From assembly GCA_934183135.1 (NCBI GenBank), contig CAKPRX010000060.1:1-13290 (forward strand): DNA of 13,290 nt, given 5' to 3'. Both the position numbers and the translations under genes were made by a program. The DNA is from an uncultured Prevotella sp. (GTDB taxonomy: Bacteria; Bacteroidota; Bacteroidia; Bacteroidales; Bacteroidaceae). Shown one piece after another: positions 11,387 to 13,290 of this stretch; the first letter of the stretch is position 1; each line of letters opens with the position of its first letter. The notes below the pieces were generated by a model. That model made no database searches and was not told the DNA's origin. It worked only from the letters and a program-made list of their open reading frames with translations.

Positions 11387-13290
11387 TTATCCGTTCATCG
11401 ACATGAGGAACTCCTCATTGCTCTTGGTACGTACCATACTGTCGTGTATGGTGTTCATGGCCTCTATGGGGTTCATGTCGCTGATATACTTACGCAGTAT
11501 CCACATACGGTCGAGCGTGGTGCGGTCCTGAAGCAGGTCGTCGCGTCGGGTGCTCGACGCTACCAGGTTAACGGCCGGGAATATGCGCTTATTGCTTAAC
11601 GAGCGGTCGAGCTGGAGCTCCATGTTGCCCGTGCCCTTGAACTCCTCGAAGATAACCTCGTCCATTTTGCTGCCCGTGTCTATGAGGGCAGTGGCGATGA
11701 TGGTGAGCGAACCGCCACCCTCAATGTTTCGGGCCGCGCCGAAGAACCGCTTGGGCTTCTGCAGGGCATTGGCATCTACACCACCCGTGAGAACCTTGCC
11801 CGAGGCGGGCGATACGGTGTTGTAGGCACGTGCCAGACGGGTAATGGAGTCAAGGAATATCACCACGTCGTGTCCGCACTCTACCATACGCTTGGCCTTT
11901 TCCAGGACGATGCCTGCTATCTTGACATGGCGCTCTGCTGGCTCGTCAAAGGTCGAGGCTATCACCTCGGCGTTGACGGTGCGGGCCATGTCGGTAACTT
12001 CCTCGGGGCGCTCGTCTATGAGGAGCATCATCAGGTAAGCCTCGGGATGGTTGGCTGCAATGGCGTTGGCTATGTCCTTCATCAGGATGGTCTTACCCGT
12101 TTTGGGCTGGGCCACGATGAGGGCACGCTGTCCTTTACCGATAGGTGAGAAGAGGTCTACCACGCGTGTTGAGAGATTGGTGGTGGCCCGGTCGCCACAC
12201 AGGGAGAACTTCTCGTCGGGGAAGAGTGGCGTGAGGTGCTCGAAGGGGATGCGGTCGCGCACCTCAGAGGGCTCGCGCCCATTAATCTTGTCAATGCAGG
12301 AGAGGGGGAAGTACTTCTCGCCCTCACGGGGAGGACGGACGTGGCACTGGATGACATCGCCCGTCTTCAGTCCGTAGTGCTTCACCTGGGTGTTAGAGAC
12401 ATAGACGTCGTCGGGAGATGAGAGGTAGTTGTAGTCGCTTGAACGGAGGAAACCATAACCGTCGGGCATCACCTCTAACACGCCATTGGCTGTTATGATG
12501 TCCGAGAAGTCGTAGGCCAAGGCACCCGCTGGATCGGCCACGGTCTGCTGGTAGGTAGGGGTAGCCATTGGGGTAGTGGGGTTGTCAAACATGTCGTAGT
12601 TAGGCACGGCTCCCTGGTCCTCGATGGGCAGATCCTTGGTGATAATGAAGTCGGTACCATCGCCCGGGTCGCCCTCCCATACATCGCTGGCCGTGGGCTG
12701 AGCGCTCTCGGAGTTCTCGTTATGGGCATTGATTTTGGCCTGCAACTGGGCGATTAAGTCCTCATTCTGCTGGTTGGCTTCCTCAGAGGTGCTGCCCATG
12801 GCAAATTCGGCCTCGGGTACCATCGCGTCAGTAGGAGCGGCGGCTTCTGTGGGGGTGGCATCGTCTGTAACAGGCGTCTCGGTATTGTTGGTGTCGTTTA
12901 TGGTCTCGGTGGTAGGCGTGGTGTCTGCTTCTGCGTTGGACTGCTTGTTGCGCGCGGCCTCTAATAGACTCATCAGCTCAAGTTCTTGTTTGGTCTTGCG
13001 CCCCCGGTGTTTGGGCAGAGCGGCTAATTGGTCTTCTATAGCCTGTATGTCGTTGTTGGCATGGTTGTTGGTGGCAGGCTCATTGCGGGTGAACAGGTTG
13101 TCGGTGCTGAAGAGGGCGGGCTCTTCCTTGGGAGTGGGCTTGTTCTTCTTCAAGTCAAAGTTTTCGCCGTCTTTTCCGTTCACGGTGTACACCTTGTCGG
13201 TCTCCTTCTTTACAATGCGGGTTCTGCGTCTTTTAGTGCCAAGTGGATTTTTATTGCCTTCATCCTCTGCCTGCTTATCCAGTATGGCAT
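11387..13290 (-). CDS. rho: Transcription termination factor Rho (5' end cut by the window edge)
   Basis: The homohexameric RNA helicase that ends transcription. The stop is at 11387-11389; the frame stays open to the right edge, giving 633 complete residues. The visible start [12 protein letters not shown] fits the end of the Rho N-terminal helical domain, so some tens of residues are missing. A GTG at 13190-13192 is internal, not the start. Numbering from the first complete codon, about 40-265 is low-complexity sequence rich in T, E, N, A and P, with a basic KHRGRKTK patch near 93-100. The cold-shock-like RNA-binding domain follows ([22 protein letters not shown], about 277-298). Then come Walker A AQPKTGKT at 393-400, [10 protein letters not shown] at about 422-431, [15 protein letters not shown] at 476-490, and the Q/R-loop region [22 protein letters not shown] at about 500-521. 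The catalytic core is complete and highly conserved. The insertion matches the disordered segment known in Bacteroides Rho. Confidence 0.97.
   Translation of the reverse strand, partial: AILDKQAEDEGNKNPLGTKRRRTRIVKKETDKVYTVNGKDGENFDLKKNKPTPKEEPALFSTDNLFTRNEPATNNHANNDIQAIEDQLAALPKHRGRKTKQELELMSLLEAARNKQSNAEADTTPTTETINDTNNTETPVTDDATPTEAAAPTDAMVPEAEFAMGSTSEEANQQNEDLIAQLQAKINAHNENSESAQPTASDVWEGDPGDGTDFIITKDLPIEDQGAVPNYDMFDNPTTPMATPTYQQTVADPAGALAYDFSDIITANGVLEVMPDGYGFLRSSDYNYLSSPDDVYVSNTQVKHYGLKTGDVIQCHVRPPREGEKYFPLSCIDKINGREPSEVRDRIPFEHLTPLFPDEKFSLCGDRATTNLSTRVVDLFSPIGKGQRALIVAQPKTGKTILMKDIANAIAANHPEAYLMMLLIDERPEEVTDMARTVNAEVIASTFDEPAERHVKIAGIVLEKAKRMVECGHDVVIFLDSITRLARAYNTVSPASGKVLTGGVDANALQKPKRFFGAARNIEGGGSLTIIATALIDTGSKMDEVIFEEFKGTGNMELQLDRSLSNKRIFPAVNLVASSTRRDDLLQDRTTLDRMWILRKYISDMNPIEAMNTIHDSMVRTKSNEEFLMSMNG

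Noticed and set aside
13190..13192. GTG as the start of rho
   Set aside because: The frame continues upstream without a stop and encodes AILDKQA-type sequence of the Rho N-terminal domain, so the true start lies beyond the window.

Overview
The window looks like chromosomal DNA of a moderately GC-rich member of Bacteroidales, most likely a Prevotellaceae-type organism. Four things point there. Promoter -7 boxes of the Bacteroidetes type (TAnnTTTG) lie upstream of pgk, queC, radA, the lipoprotein gene and thrA. Starts are preceded by A/T-rich stretches rather than clear Shine-Dalgarno sequences. Rho carries a long low-complexity insertion before its RNA-binding domain. QueC, Pgk and the ThrA-type fused aspartokinase/homoserine dehydrogenase read like Bacteroidales versions. 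The genus is inference; no search was run.

Layout, left to right. A SPOUT-family RNA 2'-O-methyltransferase (9-815, minus) lies downstream of phosphoglycerate kinase (985-2235, minus), with a good intrinsic terminator between them. A divergent intergenic stretch follows, holding the pgk promoter, a queC-direction promoter and an unannotated 32-codon ORF (2468-2566). queC (2576-3232, plus) converges on radA (3281-4684, minus). radA and an orphan NMT1/SsuA-like lipoprotein gene (4778-5656, plus) are divergent, with their promoter boxes packed into about 50 bp. The lipoprotein gene is followed after 24 bp by a 744-residue TPR protein of unknown function (5681-7915), probably in one transcript. 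A perfect 21-bp inverted repeat (7940-7990) separates this from the convergent thrA (8033-10468, minus).

Upstream of thrA is a 918-bp gene-free stretch (10469-11386). Its thrA-proximal end has a -7 box, a possible 13-codon Thr/Ile-rich leader and a small hairpin over the thrA start codon. The rest is a dense set of inverted and direct repeats, including three ARG-box-like 14-mers, and ends in the rho terminator. rho (11387 to beyond the right edge, minus) lacks its first codons because the window stops.

Most genes are housekeeping: glycolysis (pgk), tRNA queuosine synthesis (queC), recombination and repair (radA), Asp-family amino acid synthesis (thrA), transcription termination (rho) and RNA modification. 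No mobile element, CRISPR array, tRNA or rRNA was seen. The parts most worth attention are the two short in-frame leader ORFs before queC and thrA, the repeat island between rho and thrA, the disordered Rho insertion, and the lipoprotein/TPR pair.
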